From NCBI RefSeq assembly GCF_040054535.1, contig NC_090789.1, positions 5,448,197-5,512,196 on the forward strand: a stretch of 64,000 nucleotides of DNA, written 5' to 3'. The notes below the pieces were generated by a model. It worked only from the letters and a program-made list of their open reading frames with translations. It was not told where the DNA came from and ran no database searches. Each line of letters starts with the position of its first letter. Position 1 is the first letter of the stretch. A program made the position numbers and the translations under genes. The DNA comes from Antennarius striatus (lineage: Eukaryota; Chordata; Actinopteri; Lophiiformes; Antennariidae). Shown here piece by piece: positions 14,094-24,204 of this stretch.

Positions 14094-17000
14094 CTAGAAA
14101 CAAGAAGAGAAGTGAAGAGGAGAGGGGAAATGGAGGTTGTGATTATTATGAGGAAAACAAAACTGCTGCATCCTGAGACGTCCTGGGTTGGCAAGAGTCT
14201 GAAGTGTCCTTGAACCGGAGATCTTTGAGCTAGTGCTGCCATTTCTGAACTGTGGAGTTAGCTGCCTGAGTGCCTGCTTGTGTTTCATATTTCCAGTAAT
14301 TGCCAACAGAGGCTTAAGTAGCAGTTATAGCTGCAGGTGCATAGAGGATTTTTAGATGCACCTGGATAATGAGGTCATTCTGATGCTTCAACATGAGGCT
14401 CAAGCATTTCTGCTTCACTTTCATCTCAACCTGATCAGGGAAGGCAATTTCAGTCACTAAATCAGACTAACACCACAATTTGATCATCAGTGCACACTTG
14501 TTATATATTATATACACTTGAGTAATTGAACCAGGACACCCTGGACACTGAGGTGGAGATAAAATGGTAAAGTAGTTGCTTTTAACATCTGCTTTGAGGC
14601 ACAATAACAAAGACTAGATGAGAAAATGTTCTCTTTTCCACAGCAAAAAAACAAGAAAAAAATCCACATGAAAAAAAATGAGGGAAGCACTATACTGCTA
14701 AATGTGAAATATCTGTCAGAGAAGGAAAAAAATGCAAAAGCTGCATCTGGTGTGATAATGTTATCACACAGGCAAGAGATAGCCCCCAGTAACGTGTTCA
14801 GTGGGGAAACAGCAGGGGACCTTGGGAAACTCAGACTAATCCCACAATGTTTAAAAGGAAAAAAAAAAGATCCACAGCAAATTCACCTTGTCTTTGACCC
14901 ACCCTGATTTGATCATTAAAATCCATCACCAATATTTTGAGAAATTTTACACACACACACACACACACATATATAAAGTATATATATACACACTGTATAT
15001 ATTATATATATATGAACACACGCACACACAAAGTCTACAAAAATAGAAGGAAATACTAAATGAGTTTTGAGCAGTGTTTTTTTTTCAACAAAGTAGATTA
15101 AAAAATAAATTCCAAAGCGAAACGGAAATATTTTCAATTTTCCATAACCTTGAAACAATGTACAAAGAACCTGAACTTGGGGAACAAAACGCAACTGGGT
15201 CACCAGCTGACGGGGAAAAGCTGGGCTGTTCTATTTCCCTTTTATAAGATGGCACATTCAGACAGAGCTTTCAAAGAGCTTCTGGCCTTTGAATAACCTT
15301 TTTATAATGCATGCTAACACAACATACACACAAGCATACGTGTGTGGCTGCTCTGCATGCACACACAAACGCACACACGCATCTGCACATACACACATGC
15401 ACAGTGAGCCTTCATCCCAGGCAAACCTCAAATTCAAACATCCTCATGTCAAATAATATTTGCTAGAAACCAACACAGAGAACCAGCCACCATTAAAGAC
15501 TTTCCAGGTCATGTCAGCGTGTCCAACTTGGCAGATGAGAGAGGGGGGTGGGGGGTGTCTGACATGGGAGAATTCTCAATACTGCCTTTTGTCTGACATT
15601 CCAGAGAGAAGGAGTTCGCAATCTTCTTCTGGGAAATTACAGCCAAAAATATGAACAACATGGGTCTGTACCTGGTTTCCTTTTCATTTCTTTTGTTTTC
15701 CCGAATTATGTCATACATCGGATCTTCGTGAGCCTGAAAGAAGACAGCGTAATTTGCATTACCTTTTGTGAAGGAAAGGGAAAAATAAATCATTTATACT
15801 CATAAAGAGTTTATACATTCGGCGCAGGAATATCCCCACTAAACCCAATCGGACTCTAGTATTGATTCCAATGTTCTGTCAGCAAAAACCTTCCTGTGAC
15901 AACACAAGGAAGAAAATATGATTTATGGTAATTTTTGCAGAGACTGTTTCCCTGCAGTAAGTATTGTTCCTTTACAGCACGGTGGAACAGAATGCTTGAA
16001 GTCTGCTGTCCACATGTTCCCCAGTGTAAACTAAATGTTTCCCATTGTGTCTGAAATCTGCAGAGCTTAACTACAAACTTGTATGTTTCCGACCCTTGAC
16101 CTTACCACAAGCTGACCTACATTCTCTAAATATAACCATTCCTAGACTTTTACTCAAAATAAAAACGGGAGGGTTCATCTGTTTTCAGACTAGTGAACAC
16201 GCTCACCACCCTGAACTGCTCCAGTTTCTGGTTGCCTTTGACAAAAAAAGGACACTCCCTGTCTCCTGTCCTGTGGCCGTATCGCTTGCATCTCCAACCT
16301 GCAGCAAAAAAGAAAAACAAGAAACAATTACCAATCTGTTTACTAGGGAGAAATTAAGTGATGTCACATAAGCACGATCCCAGAGCTGCCATTAGAAGCA
16401 CAGTTTATAATACAGACGTTCATGCTGCAGTTTTGACCTTGAGAACAGGTTAAAATATTTCTGTCTCTCTCTTGAGCTTTCAACTACATGTCATAACATT
16501 TATCCAGCAATCAGAGTATTTTCAGCCATCATTAACAACTAAACACACACTGAATAGAAATCAAAGTCCCAGTTGCCATCAAAGTACTGGATGACAACTG
16601 AGCTAAATTAATTGGGGAGACTCTGCTGATGAACTGATCTGCAGTTATGAAGAGAAGCTTGTGCAAACTACTTCCGCCCAGCTTCATCCTTAAACCTAAC
16701 AGGCAAAAATAAATCCATTCATTTTTTGGAAAGAGACTATTTTTGCATACTTGTAACCACACATTCAATCAGGCCAATGCATGCAGTGATTAGCTATAAA
16801 ATATGTGCCTCCTAATAAAAATTCTCCTCAAATAAACCGGAAACCACTGCTAATGCTTCACTGAAAACTTAAACGAGTTTTACTTCTAAAGTTACAATGT
16901 AATACTGCCTGCATTTAATGGTCTAGAAAAAGACTTCACTTATATTTAAATATTGTTGATTTTGGTTCATATTGTTCCAGATGTTTTCATATTTTGAGTA

Positions 17001-18536
17001 TGGCGATAAAATGATTTTGATTCTCAAAAACATACAATGGATTTTAAACAGGATTAATATCTACTTTCTTATGTCTATATTTGCTTGATATGGAGAAATG
17101 TTAATTTATTTAGTCAGACTAGGATTGTGACAGGGATCATGTAAAATACATCTGCAAATCCTCCTGCTCTGAATGGATAAAAAAGAAGACTGTATGCTTG
17201 TGAACTTGCGATCTATTCAACAGCAGCTTCCAAAAATTTGATGAAAAAAAAATCACTGTGCTTCACAATATATTTGAATATAACCTCTATCATTATACAT
17301 ATCATACTGACATATTCTTGCCAAAACATAGCTCCACTATGCCAGAAATTACATACTGTGCATTAAAGTGGCACTGACAGCTGTTACCATGAACAGCTTG
17401 ACTCCAGGAAAAGTAGGACCACATGAGTCCTGTACTATTTTCCAAAAGCAGTTGTCGGTACGGCGGTTTTTCATGTCCATATTCCTCTCATACTGTGATG
17501 TTTCTGTCCCTTTTACAGTGTGACATACGCAAACATTTACTCAAAGAATTAAGGAGAGTATAAAATAAATGACATTTTGTGGAAAGCATCCATGTGTATG
17601 TGTGCATGCCCTGACTCCAGCAGTCCTTCACTGTAACGCGATCAGGACTGAGATGATTATAGTTAGGAGTGATGTTTAGTTAAACAGACTTCTTTTCCTA
17701 CAACAACATTGAATAATATTAAGGATGTGGATCCACCCCTTACATATGGAGCAATGTGATGTGCCTTAGATTGCTGTTGGGGAATATCCAGTTACAGATT
17801 AAATATGTGCAAACCGCACATATGTTTCCTTTACTGAAACCCCTTGCTAGAAATGCTGAATTGGTGCAACAATACTCACACTGCATCACCTTCACCTCCT
17901 TTCCCAGAGGCATCCATAGCCCCCGGGTGGGGGCGTGTGCCAGGAAGTTCCTGGCCTCCTCATTTCCAGGTTCTGCAGGAATACAGTCCTCTGGTTTGTC
18001 CTCATGTTCCTGCAACAACCACCGTCAATACTGAGTAAATCTTCCATTTCAGAACAACCTAATATAATATCCAGGTTTTAAAAAGCATCTTTTGAAACTG
18101 TCTTTTCTCCACACTCACTGATGTATGAAAACAATACCTTTATGTATCCCGGTGGAGGTTTCTCATAGCTGCATGAAAGATAGATAATGACGTCAATTCA
18201 TTCATAAACGCACAGTCGAAAAATTTAAATGTAGTTGCGTATCCATTACTTAGCCTGCATAATGTAAAACTAATGCTAACTGCTAATAGAGCAGATTGCT
18301 GTAACAGCGGAACACTGGTAAACTAATATCTATAATTCATGCACAAGTTTTCTCAGTTTGACAGAAAGACTCAAGGTTAATTTTACTCACAAAGTCTCAA
18401 CGTGTTTCAATTTCTGGACCTCTAGGTTGAGCTTTTTCGTTTGTGTTTTGAGTTTATCTAAATCCTGTTTGGACGACTTGTGCTTCTTGTGGTCTCGTCT
18501 GTCTTCCGTCTCTCTTGCTCGCTTTCTGTCCGACAT
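13892..18536 (-). CDS. rp9: RP9, PIM1-associated splicing-related protein (6 coding exons)
   Basis: Coding exons on the minus strand are 18536-18391, 18168-18138, 18009-17880, 16298-16207, 15733-15672 and 14093-13892. All introns are GT-AG and phases agree, giving 663 nt and 220 residues (human RP9 is 221). The protein has a basic N-terminus (1-48), the conserved core with FYEKPPPG (49-56), the LAHAPTRGLWMPLG segment (82-95), and a zinc-knuckle-like C-X2-C-X4-H-X6-C at C103, C106, H111 and C118. It ends in a Ser-rich then Lys-rich tail. His135 in AHEDPMYD aligns, from memory of the human protein, with H137, a residue mutated in dominant retinitis pigmentosa. Established knowledge: RP9/PAP-1 is a nuclear PIM1 kinase substrate associated with pre-mRNA splicing factors. 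It is intact here. The upstream neighbour on the same strand is C18orf21, with the ERV between them. Confidence 0.95.
14949..15013. repeat. (CA)n-(TA)n compound microsatellite in RP9 intron 5
   Basis: About ten CA units run into alternating TATA sequence. Confidence 0.9.
15672..15733 (-). CDS. rp9: RP9 coding exon 5
   Basis: Acceptor TTTCAG, donor GTACAG. It encodes AHEDPMYDIIRENKRNEKET and ends in phase 2. Confidence 0.93.
16207..16298 (-). CDS. rp9: RP9 coding exon 4 (zinc knuckle)
   Basis: Acceptor GCTGCAG, donor GTGAGC. It encodes WRCKRYGHRTGDREC and FVKGNQKLEQFRV. A GTG repeat at the exon end (GTGGTGAGC) offers two donor choices three bases apart. The one used here keeps the conserved FRV-AHEDP joint. 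Confidence 0.93.
17880..18009 (-). CDS. rp9: RP9 coding exon 3
   Basis: The acceptor is TTGTTGCAG and the donor GTGAGT leaves one base (T) of the Cys103 codon. It encodes the KPEDCIP and HAPTRGLWMPLGKEVKVMQ core, which is nearly invariant in vertebrates. Confidence 0.94.
18138..18168 (-). CDS. rp9: RP9 coding exon 2 (31 nt)
   Basis: Flanked by GCAG (acceptor) and GTATTG (donor). It completes the split Phe codon and encodes YEKPPPGYIK, a hallmark of the family. Intron 1 is 222 bp and intron 2 is 128 bp. Confidence 0.92.
18391..18536 (-). CDS. rp9: RP9 coding exon 1
   Basis: The start codon is at 18536-18534 and begins MSDRKRARETEDRR. The exon ends in phase 2 at a strong GTGAGT donor (18390-18385). 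It encodes the charged, probably helical N-terminus, rich in Lys, Arg, Asp and Glu. Confidence 0.92.
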
Positions 18537-18760
18537 TTCTCTGATAGTGACACACGGCCTCTCCAAAATAAAAACATTAACTAATAAGAAAATGTTAAAT
18601 TACAGACAGAAAGTGTTCTGTATTCCAATTCGACGTAGCGGTAGCGATGCATCTAGCTGCTAACAAGCTAGCGTTCCTCTAATGGTGCTACACTTCCTGT
18701 GTGGCTGATTTGTTAAAGTCCACCGCCACCTGCAGGACATGTGCTGAAACTACAAGTGTG
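18537..18760 (-). promoter_or_regulatory. RP9 promoter / 5'UTR region
   Basis: Immediately upstream of the RP9 start. On the minus strand it contains an ETS-type core (ACAGGAAGTG, near 18691-18700), typical of TATA-less housekeeping promoters. No TATA box was seen. The transcription start cannot be fixed from sequence alone. Confidence 0.4.
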
Positions 18761-19859
18761 GCTCCGACAAATTTACCAGGAGCCAGGAAAATCTCACCAT
18801 AGTAGAATCTCACCGTAATAGAATGTCATCATAGTAGGCTTACAGACTCCCTGTTAATAGCGTTTGGTCGAAATGAACTCGCATGGCGAATGAGAGTAAA
18901 TAGAGCTGAACGACTGAAGCAATTTTTAAACCACATACAGACAAAAGCAATCATTATAGTACACAAGGGAAGGGAATACACTGGACCCATTGTCCCTGAT
19001 CACATTTTTTTAATCCCATATCCTGCTCATGGGCCTTTGAGCAACATTTCCTCTTTCTTTTATTTTCACTGACTGTCAGCAGTTTTTGCAAATAGCTCCT
19101 ACTTACCTCTACCAGCTATGCTTGAAATCACAAGGATTTCTGTCACAAGATCATGTCAGATATTTTTTTTATGACTAAAGACAAATGTAGGGCTATTCAC
19201 AACGCCCAGAAGCATGCAGTTAAAATGCTGGAGATTGTTGTCACTCAGACTCACTACGAGATACTACAGTCTCAGAGTTGTATATCAGTATTCTCTCTCC
19301 CTAGTATGAAATTTGAGGCTTCTGATGAGAGCTGCGGGCAGTTTCTCTAGCATTTCATAGACAAAATCAATGCCATCAGACTTCATTTCACCTCAGTGAC
19401 CCGGAATTCTGTCCAATAGTACCAAATCTACTGCCAATTTGTTTCACCTCATGGGGATATCAGATCTAGCATGAGAGGAGTTAAATTCTTCAACTTCACA
19501 TCATGTCAAATAAATCTCTAAAAAAAACACTGTTGGAAAAACTGCCCAGTCTAATTTTAATAGTGCAACGGTTTGACCTTTGCTATCCAAAAACTTGTTT
19601 ATCATTTCAAAATGATTTTCACACACATTTTTATACCGTACTTTTTTTTTTATTTTTAGAAAGATCTGTTGATTTGCTTCTCAATTTCACAGAATCAGCT
19701 CTAATTAAGTTCATAAATGAGTGCCTGCTTACCAGTCATTCTGGGGTTGCTCAGTTTTAATTATGCTTGCGTCCTATGTTTGACTTGTAAATAGTATGAA
19801 CAACTGCACTGGAGTTTAGGATGCTGCTCCTGCCTGGTTCTTATTTTAATCACTTTCCT
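18761..19859. other. Intergenic, possibly older LINE body
   Basis: AT-rich, no intact gene. Short degenerate open frames on the plus strand precede the recognisable LINE reverse-transcriptase remnant and may belong to the same element, but I cannot identify them individually. Confidence 0.3.
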
Positions 19860-20745
19860 GATCTTTTTCTGCTGTATTACAGGATAATTTTCATCATCCG
19901 TTGCTCTCCTTTCATGTGATATCCCCCAAGGGTTGGTTCTTTGTCCTTAATTATTTTCTATTTATATTCATTGGTATAATGTAATAACCATTGTTTTACG
20001 GATGACAATTTATCCACTGACTCAAAGCTACATGGAGAAATTCTGTCATGGTTTGTCTCATCTCAAGGAAATTAAATGTGTGACAAAATTTCCTCTAGGT
20101 CAGAGTCAAACTCTACAGGTCTATGTTCAATGCCCCAAACTTGACTGATCATTGGAGATCTGTCCTTTAACTCTACATCTAGGTTTGGATATATTTGACT
20201 CAAGGCAATGACCTGTTTGTAGCTCATTGAAAACTAGGATACCACTCTTCACAGGTTTTGAGATGAGACCATAAAGTACAGTTCCACACAGTACCACAAT
20301 GGCTATTAAAAATTATCAACTATTATTAACTACTTTTAAAGCTTGTGACCTCGCTCTTTCCTGTATCAGAGATTTATTGATGTCCAATAAGCCTAGCTGC
20401 TGCCTGCATTCCTCAGACAGGATCCTCCTCACTGTTCCCTCAGACCTGCAGGCTACCAAAGAAAGTCGGGTGTTTTCCATCACATCGCGTAGCTGTGGAA
20501 CACCCCGACCCAGGAAATCATTTGTAGAAAAGCTTTCTTACATTTGTTACACCTCTTAATTTTCTATTCATTAGTTATATGTGTTTAATGTAACTCTTTT
20601 TATTGATCTTGGTTTTATCACGACCGCATTATTCGTAAAAAACTTTTTTTTCCACATTGATTGTACGCAGTTTTATCTTTTTCCTTAAAACATTACATAA
20701 TCATGTTTTTGAAAGTGCTTTGCAGAATAAACTCAAATCGGTGTG
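19860..20745 (+). mobile_element. Decayed L2-type non-LTR retrotransposon, 3' part
   Basis: With several stops and frameshifts, the plus strand still shows a reverse-transcriptase signature. A degenerate PQG motif (DIPQGLVLCP) lies near 19921-19950, followed by a degraded catalytic region near 19995-20010. The C-terminal end reads KNYQLLLTTFKACDLAL, then RILLTVPSDLQ and a serine-rich tail, matching the usual C-terminus of L2-clade LINE ORFs. A GTGCTTTGCAGAATAAAC tail near 20716-20733 resembles the 3' end of such elements. It is nonfunctional. Confidence 0.6.
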
Positions 20746-20961
20746 AGGTTCCATCATGAAAATTTAAAGTTTAAAGTGAAAAATTTCCATAAAACATGCA
20801 AAACAGAATCAGTGTAATTAATGGAATATTTTACAAAGCCCTACCTAAAGAAAGAAAGGTTGGTATTCGAGAGGTGGAGCAGTTTCAGTAAGGATTTATT
20901 TCAGATAAAGGTGGGGGTACAAATGTGAGGTATTTCTGGATTTAAACACACTGTACACTGA
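20746..20961. other. Unique sequence 5' of the ERV
   Basis: No gene. On the minus strand it holds an AATAAA hexamer (20900-20895), which may be the original polyadenylation signal of C18orf21. Confidence 0.5.
20895..20900 (-). terminator. Candidate original polyadenylation signal of C18orf21
   Basis: AATAAA on the minus strand, 66 bp beyond the ERV insertion point and followed by T-rich sequence. If the provirus is removed it lies about 0.9 kb after the C18orf21 stop. I found no AATAAA or ATTAAA on the minus strand between that stop and the provirus. Confidence 0.35.
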
Positions 20962-20966
20962 ACAGC
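20962..20966. repeat. 5' target-site duplication ACAGC
   Basis: The five bases directly before the 5' LTR are repeated directly after the 3' LTR (29924-29928), marking the integration site. Confidence 0.93.
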
Positions 20967-21445
20967 TGTAAGATAAGCTAAAATTCAAATGAAGTATATG
21001 TGTGTTTCTAAAATGTCATAATCTACATTTAGAAGTGCTGCACCCAAATGTACTAACAAACACATCCTGTTCCAGTTAATCACCTACTGCAGACAGCTAC
21101 AACCTTGATGACGATTAGAATGTTCCAACATAGATAACCACAAGTTAACTCCCAACATGTAGAAAAACGTCTTATTGTTCTCGACCTTGTGTGTGATCTA
21201 AACTGTTACGACGCCTGCGCGCGTCTTTATCTAATCCTGCTCTATCCATTTTTTAATAAAAGAAAGCAGCCGGGTGGGACAGAGTTAGAGTCTACTTTGA
21301 ATTGCACCAAGTCAAGTGCATCTCTTCTGTGTCTCTCCCTGCTGCAGCTGGTAAAACTTTAAAACCTCTCTGGGTGCCTTTGTCTGATGACCCTGGTCTA
21401 GCTTAGAACAGTTTTTGAGTGAATGTTCGAGATTTAGACCCAACA
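20967..21445 (+). repeat. 5' LTR (479 bp)
   Basis: Begins TGTAAGATAAG and ends GACCCAACA, so the termini are TG...CA. Read base by base it matches the 3' LTR without any difference and with a constant offset of 8478. The single TTTAATAAAAG element at 21252-21262 probably serves as both the TATA box and the polyadenylation signal, which would put the start of R near 21285. Confidence 0.96.
21255..21260 (+). promoter_or_regulatory. LTR AATAAA / TATA-like element (5' copy)
   Basis: The only AATAAA in the LTR. Its T-rich upstream setting also makes it the best TATA candidate. The 3' LTR copy is at 29733-29738. Confidence 0.55.
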
Positions 21446-21451
21446 TTTCTC

Positions 21452-21469
21452 TGGTGCCGAAACCCGGGA
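21452..21469 (+). other. Primer-binding site, tRNA-Phe
   Basis: TGGTGCCGAAACCCGGGA is complementary to all 18 nt at the 3' end of vertebrate tRNA-Phe including CCA. It starts six bases after the LTR end, a larger gap than in most retroviruses. Confidence 0.9.
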
Positions 21470-21632
21470 CCCAAGACCTGGACTTCAAATCGACGCGGGA
21501 ACGCGAAGGCCATCGAACCAAACCACATTCCATCACACTACGTTCGTCGCTCCGAAAAAGGCCTAACTTGACTTCCTGCGCCGAGGAGAAGCTCCGGTGA
21601 CGGGTCCCCCGTGAACCAGGGCAACATCGGAC

Positions 21633-21641
21633 AAGGTAAAA
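21633..21641 (+). other. Candidate major splice donor of the provirus
   Basis: AAG/GTAAAA with the exon ending at 21635, about 190 nt after the LTR, where gammaretroviral donors lie. It pairs plausibly with the acceptor at 28120. Confidence 0.5.
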
Positions 21642-22259
21642 TCTGATAAATAAAAAGAATTCAAGTGAAATTTTGTTGTGTTGCAAGGCTGGACCATATA
21701 ATACCAATTTAAATAAGCAAGAGATCTCCTAATAGGTTCAGTCTGTCCGGGACGACTGACCGGGCCCCCTCCCACGTAAAGTAACTCGTGAGAGCTGGAA
21801 AAGGGGTGCCTATTGAGTTGAGTTAGGACCTGAATCTTCCTGTAAACACGGCAGTGTGTGTCGAGTTCCGACCCACGGTGTTTCAAACTGATTCCGCGGC
21901 GAAAAACGTTAAGAGTCCGTCAAGACCGACGCAGTGTGTCTTCGGTGCAACGTTTCTGCGTACCAGAGTCGACTATAAAGAAACCCTAAATTTTAAGAAT
22001 CAAACGTTGGTCCAGCCTTCACAGAAAATACGTTAAAAGCCCAGAGAAGGAAAAGTGCACTATAAAACGGTTCGAACCCAAAAGTGTTTCATTGTTTCAT
22101 GTCATGTCTGTCTTCGATGTGTCCACTGCTTGGCTATAAACGTGAAAGTTAAGAGTGAATGATAAACTAACATCGGATCAGCGGATCCATTCTGTGCTGT
22201 GTGGCAGATTGTGTCTGTGGACAAGCGTTTGCTCCGTTCGCGCGCGTCGCCCGTTCACG

Positions 22260-22302
22260 CACACACACACACACACACACACAGACACACACAGACACAC
22301 AC
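22260..22302. repeat. (CA)n tract within the proviral leader
   Basis: CA dinucleotide tract with two CAGA variants. It lies inside the viral transcript, so it would move with the element. Confidence 0.93.
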
Positions 22303-22517
22303 AATCATCCTTTTCATTGTAAGACATTATTACTCACATTTAATGTAAAGAACATTTCTGTCGCATGAAATTTCTGAAATATTCTGATTTTATTTAAAAC
22401 TAAATGAAGTTTTCTTTTCCGTTTTGTTTGTTCTAATTCGTGGTTGTAGTTTGAAGTTTAGGACACTACAAGCCCTCATTCCTCACACACACACACGCAC
22501 ACACAAACATTTACACC

Positions 22518-24200
22518 ATGGGACAGACCCAAGCAAAAGACATTGCAACCAAACCCGACGTCCGCTTTATGCAACAATGTCATGCGGACTCATGTAAATT
22601 TCTGAAAAAATGGATCAAGAAACACGGATTCAACCCATGTTTGAAGAACTCTGAGGAAATGACAGAATTGGTCCGAAGATTGCGAGAAGAGCGAAAGGAA
22701 AAATTGAGGAAAGGAAAGAAAACGAATGTGAAAGATGAGGAGCTGAAAATGGCCAAACTTTGGCTCGAACAAAGCACAAAAAGAGTCCTCGCCATCCGAG
22801 AGAAAGACGAGAAAAAGAAGGCAAAACAGTCAGCCACGATGGCTGCGCTGGGCATCTCCCCAGACCACGAGACAACGCCCAAACAGCCATCCGAACACTC
22901 GACTGAAGCAAGTGATCGCCACGAAAGCCAAAACAAGTCTGACGAAAAACAGGAAGATCCTCAGAGCACCCTCGAGGGGCGGACCCAAAAGAACCGCCTC
23001 AGAAGAAATGCCAACCCACGCCTACCAGATGATAGCTCACCCTCCCTCACCCGTCATGCTCGCAGACAGCAAGAGCGCTTGTATCCTGAGCTGCCACAAG
23101 AGGGCGTGCAAAACTCACCCCAACAAATGAACAACCCATTCGCCACCAGCAGCCCTCCAGCATACACAGGCAGCCCACAGTTTCAACCACTCCCCAAAGC
23201 CTACGGCCCCCTCTCATGGCCCGATAGCCCAGCCCAAACAACTGGGGCCGTCACCCAATACCCCATGTTCGCCATTGCAAATCCGGCCTACACAGGCCAG
23301 CCGGATGGCCAGCCACCAACCATCCTGGTACACCGCCCATGGACTCAGCAGGAATGCGCCGAAGCTTGCAAGGGCCTTGGGGACGTCGAAAATAACCCCA
23401 CAGAATGGACAATGAACTTCCGCAGCTTGGCTCTTAGCTACCACCTCAACGGCAGAGAAATGGAAAGCGCCCTTAGAATGGCTCTAGGACATCGCTGGAG
23501 CAGAGTACGAGGCTCCTTCAACCCGAACGGAACCGATGGCGCCCCCCTCCCACACGACTCAAACGACCTAGCCGGAAGGACAGCAGCAGTCCTCCACAGA
23601 GTGGAACAAACCTTCAGAAAAGTCCCAGACTACTCCAAGATCCACCAGTGCCGCCAACAACCCTCTGAGTCTGTCGAAGAATACAGAGCCCGCCTGGAAG
23701 AGGTCTTCAGAACCAATAGCGGCCTCCAAGATGACCAAAACCCAAATGGTGCTTACCAAAGCCAACTTAAGAGTCACCTCATGGATGGCATGCAAGAGTC
23801 CATCCGAGGATTCATCCAGAAATACCTCATTACCTGGAGGACTGCCACAGTTCAGGAAATCATCCAGTGGGCAACACATGCCACTGAGGTGCGACAAAAA
23901 CGCAAAGCTTCGGACGCAACAGCCAAACTCATGACTATCCTGGAAGGAGTCGACGCCCTCACCACGGTCGACCCCCCAGCGCCGACTGGCATTTACTACC
24001 AAAACGCCCGTCACAGCAGAGGACGAGGCCGTCCCAACCAGGACCACAGACGCTACTCACGCCGCACGGCTACTCAAGACGACATCTGCTACAACTGCAA
24101 CAAGGCAGGTCACTTTGCCCGGAACTGCCCCCTTCCCAAAACTGGATACAGAGGCCCTTCAAGACGAGACCCCCCGTTCAACCCTTGTCATTCACAATGA
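22518..24200 (+). CDS. gag: ERV Gag polyprotein, intact (560 aa)
   Basis: The ATG sits in a strong Kozak setting (ACCATGG). Gly2 in MGQT is a myristoylation signal for membrane targeting of matrix. Residues 1-110 are a basic, helix-prone matrix domain. Residues 110-260 are Pro/Gln-rich, with a PPAY late-domain motif at 213-216 that in retroviruses recruits NEDD4-type ubiquitin ligases for budding. The capsid follows, with the major homology region around 380-397 (Q380, E388, R392, L393). One nucleocapsid CCHC knuckle has C524, C527, H532 and C537, with basic flanks. The stop is UGA at 24198-24200 followed by CUAG, a strong readthrough context, and the frame stays open into protease. No internal damage was seen. 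The length fits gammaretroviral Gag. Confidence 0.95.
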   Translation: MGQTQAKDIATKPDVRFMQQCHADSCKFLKKWIKKHGFNPCLKNSEEMTELVRRLREERKEKLRKGKKTNVKDEELKMAKLWLEQSTKRVLAIREKDEKKKAKQSATMAALGISPDHETTPKQPSEHSTEASDRHESQNKSDEKQEDPQSTLEGRTQKNRLRRNANPRLPDDSSPSLTRHARRQQERLYPELPQEGVQNSPQQMNNPFATSSPPAYTGSPQFQPLPKAYGPLSWPDSPAQTTGAVTQYPMFAIANPAYTGQPDGQPPTILVHRPWTQQECAEACKGLGDVENNPTEWTMNFRSLALSYHLNGREMESALRMALGHRWSRVRGSFNPNGTDGAPLPHDSNDLAGRTAAVLHRVEQTFRKVPDYSKIHQCRQQPSESVEEYRARLEEVFRTNSGLQDDQNPNGAYQSQLKSHLMDGMQESIRGFIQKYLITWRTATVQEIIQWATHATEVRQKRKASDATAKLMTILEGVDALTTVDPPAPTGIYYQNARHSRGRGRPNQDHRRYSRRTATQDDICYNCNKAGHFARNCPLPKTGYRGPSRRDPPFNPCHSQ

Positions 24201-24204
24201 CTAG
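24198..24204 (+). promoter_or_regulatory. UGA CUAG stop-codon readthrough site (gag-pro junction)
   Basis: The gag stop UGA is followed directly by CUAG. UGA-CUA is the best-known leaky stop context in animals and viruses. Gammaretroviruses make Gag-Pol by readthrough (usually UAG with a pseudoknot). Here the same frame stays open for 256 codons beyond the stop and holds the protease, so readthrough is the natural expression route. I did not verify a downstream pseudoknot. Confidence 0.65.

Larger units (their letters stand above)
21470..22517 (+). other. Proviral leader (about 1.05 kb)
   Basis: Long untranslated region between primer-binding site and gag. It should hold the packaging signal and the main splice donor. 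It contains a perfect (CA)n tract at 22260-22302 and a second CA-rich stretch (22484-22505) just before the gag start. No convincing upstream coding frame or glyco-gag frame was seen. Confidence 0.75.

Noticed and set aside
13813..14097. Plus-strand frames rich in Phe/Ser/Leu
   Set aside because: They are the antisense of the Lys/Ser-rich last exon of RP9.
22580..22936. Antisense frames within gag
   Set aside because: They mirror the A-rich gag coding strand. No features of a retroviral antisense protein were seen.
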